Assembly: GCF_013403865.1 (NCBI RefSeq)
Contig: NZ_JABFDK010000009.1
Location: 1-64,000 of the forward strand
Direction: 5' to 3'
Length of the DNA stretch: 64,000 nucleotides
DNA from: Winogradskyella costae
Lineage (GTDB): Bacteria > Bacteroidota > Bacteroidia > Flavobacteriales > Flavobacteriaceae
The notes under the pieces: model-generated
Database searches by the model: none
Seen by the model: the letters and a program-made list of their open reading frames with translations, nothing else
Told to the model about the DNA's origin: nothing
Made by a program: the position numbers and the translations under genes
Shown: positions 63,395 through 64,000 of the stretch, in pieces
How positions within the stretch are numbered: the first letter of the stretch is position 1
How the letters are laid out: every line of letters starts with the position of its first letter

Positions 63395-64000
63395 ATGAGT
63401 TTTCAACTTCGATATTCACAATATAATGAGCGCTCTATTCTAATAGAGTGGCCAGTAGTTATTGATGAAGAAACGCTTAAAGATGTTTTGTTTTTTAAAG
63501 AAGTGATTGGGGTTGTTTTAATTAAAGAATCTGTTGAGTTAATTTCTGCATATAATTCAATTTTAGTGGTTTATGGTTATGGTATTGATGATGTCAATAG
63601 TGTGTTTTTAAGCTTAAAAAAAATATATTCAACCTTTGATAATTTAAAAGAAATAAATTCTAAAACTTTTAGAATACCTGTTTGTTATGATGAAGAATTT
63701 AGTTTCGATTTAGAAAGCTATTCTAAAGCAATACATTTGTCAAAAGACGCTGTTTTAAAGTTGCATTCCGAGGCGATTTACAGTGTGTATTTTATAGGAT
63801 TTTTACCGGGATTTTTATATTTAGGAGGGCTCAATTCAGCCTTGTATTTAGATCGAAAAACAACACCAAGTTTCAATGTAAAAAAAGGGGCTGTAGGCAT
63901 CGGTGGAAAGCAAACCGGAATTTACCCACAAGACAGTCCAGGAGGTTGGCATATTATAGGAAATTCACCTATTGAATTATTCAATCCAAAACAAAATCCG
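63395..64000 (+). CDS. pxpB: 5-oxoprolinase subunit B (partial)
   Basis: 202 codons visible, running out of the right edge. From ATG 63395 (MSFQLRYSQYNERSILIEW). Carboxytransferase-domain subunit (KipI family): IPVCYDEEFSFDL, YSVYFIGFLPGFLYLGGL and KKGAVGIGGKQTGIYPQDSPGGW are characteristic. With PxpA and the expected PxpC just downstream it forms the ATP-dependent 5-oxoprolinase. A pxpC gene should follow outside the window. Confidence 0.93.
   Translation, partial: MSFQLRYSQYNERSILIEWPVVIDEETLKDVLFFKEVIGVVLIKESVELISAYNSILVVYGYGIDDVNSVFLSLKKIYSTFDNLKEINSKTFRIPVCYDEEFSFDLESYSKAIHLSKDAVLKLHSEAIYSVYFIGFLPGFLYLGGLNSALYLDRKTTPSFNVKKGAVGIGGKQTGIYPQDSPGGWHIIGNSPIELFNPKQNP

Overview
The window looks like chromosome of a marine-type Flavobacteriaceae bacterium (phylum Bacteroidota). 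The DNA is AT-rich. Intergenic promoters resemble the Bacteroidota consensus (TTG, about 20 bp, TAnnTTTG). Three proteins carry type IX secretion (T9SS) C-terminal sorting domains, and many gene pairs are typical of this family (rsmE with a DUF4159 gene, tsaD divergent from tamB, a CAL67264-type small membrane protein). Genus cannot be fixed from the sequence alone.

Layout. 1-900: the end of a T9SS type-B cargo gene, terminators and three minus-strand tRNAs (Arg-TCT, Pro-TGG, Ser-GCT). 1.1-1.7 kb: an orphan, possibly nuclease-like gene. 1.7-8.3 kb: minus-strand housekeeping genes for RNA modification and envelope functions (PG_1098-like methyltransferase, AI-2E transporter, SpoU methyltransferase, DUF4159, RsmE, parvulin, TsaD). 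8.6-13 kb: a large TamB-like protein. 13.1-16.8 kb: a central-carbon block, pfkA-gap-BadF-type kinase-mgsA. 16.8-18.5 kb: an acyl-CoA carboxylase beta subunit on the minus strand. 18.7-20.8 kb: a flavin reductase-GNAT-MarR-pirin operon. 20.9-22.8 kb: a small membrane protein and an EttA-type ABC-F protein.

22.8-34.6 kb is the most unusual region. Almost all genes are co-oriented: a coiled-coil protein, two tiny membrane proteins, an unknown 353-aa protein, a four-helix-bundle protein, a classical AAA+ ATPase with pore loop and arginine fingers, a NudK-like Nudix hydrolase, a DUF6638-like protein, and membrane proteins including one with a large extra-cytoplasmic domain. Several junctions hold dispersed intergenic repeats. 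I propose this as a candidate uncharacterised membrane-linked AAA+ system; its function is unknown.

34.7-49.7 kb carries mostly single-gene functions: a DEAD-box helicase, a very large TraB/GumN-like protein, an aldose-epimerase-like protein, PabB, TilS, adenine deaminase, a CocE/NonD hydrolase and a YheT-type hydrolase. 49.7-58.6 kb holds two very large T9SS cargo proteins (a VCBS-repeat protein and a metallophosphoesterase with duplicated domains) around a seven-helix membrane protein. A short remnant of the YheT-type hydrolase lies after the VCBS gene, showing local duplication or insertion. 58.7-60.2 kb is a ComM/YifB ATPase. 60.3 kb to the end is a tight 5-oxoproline (pyroglutamate) operon: DUF2891 lipoprotein, an NRAMP-fold transporter lacking the usual metal-binding residues, PxpA and a truncated PxpB. 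No rRNA, CRISPR array, integrase or insertion sequence was recognised.
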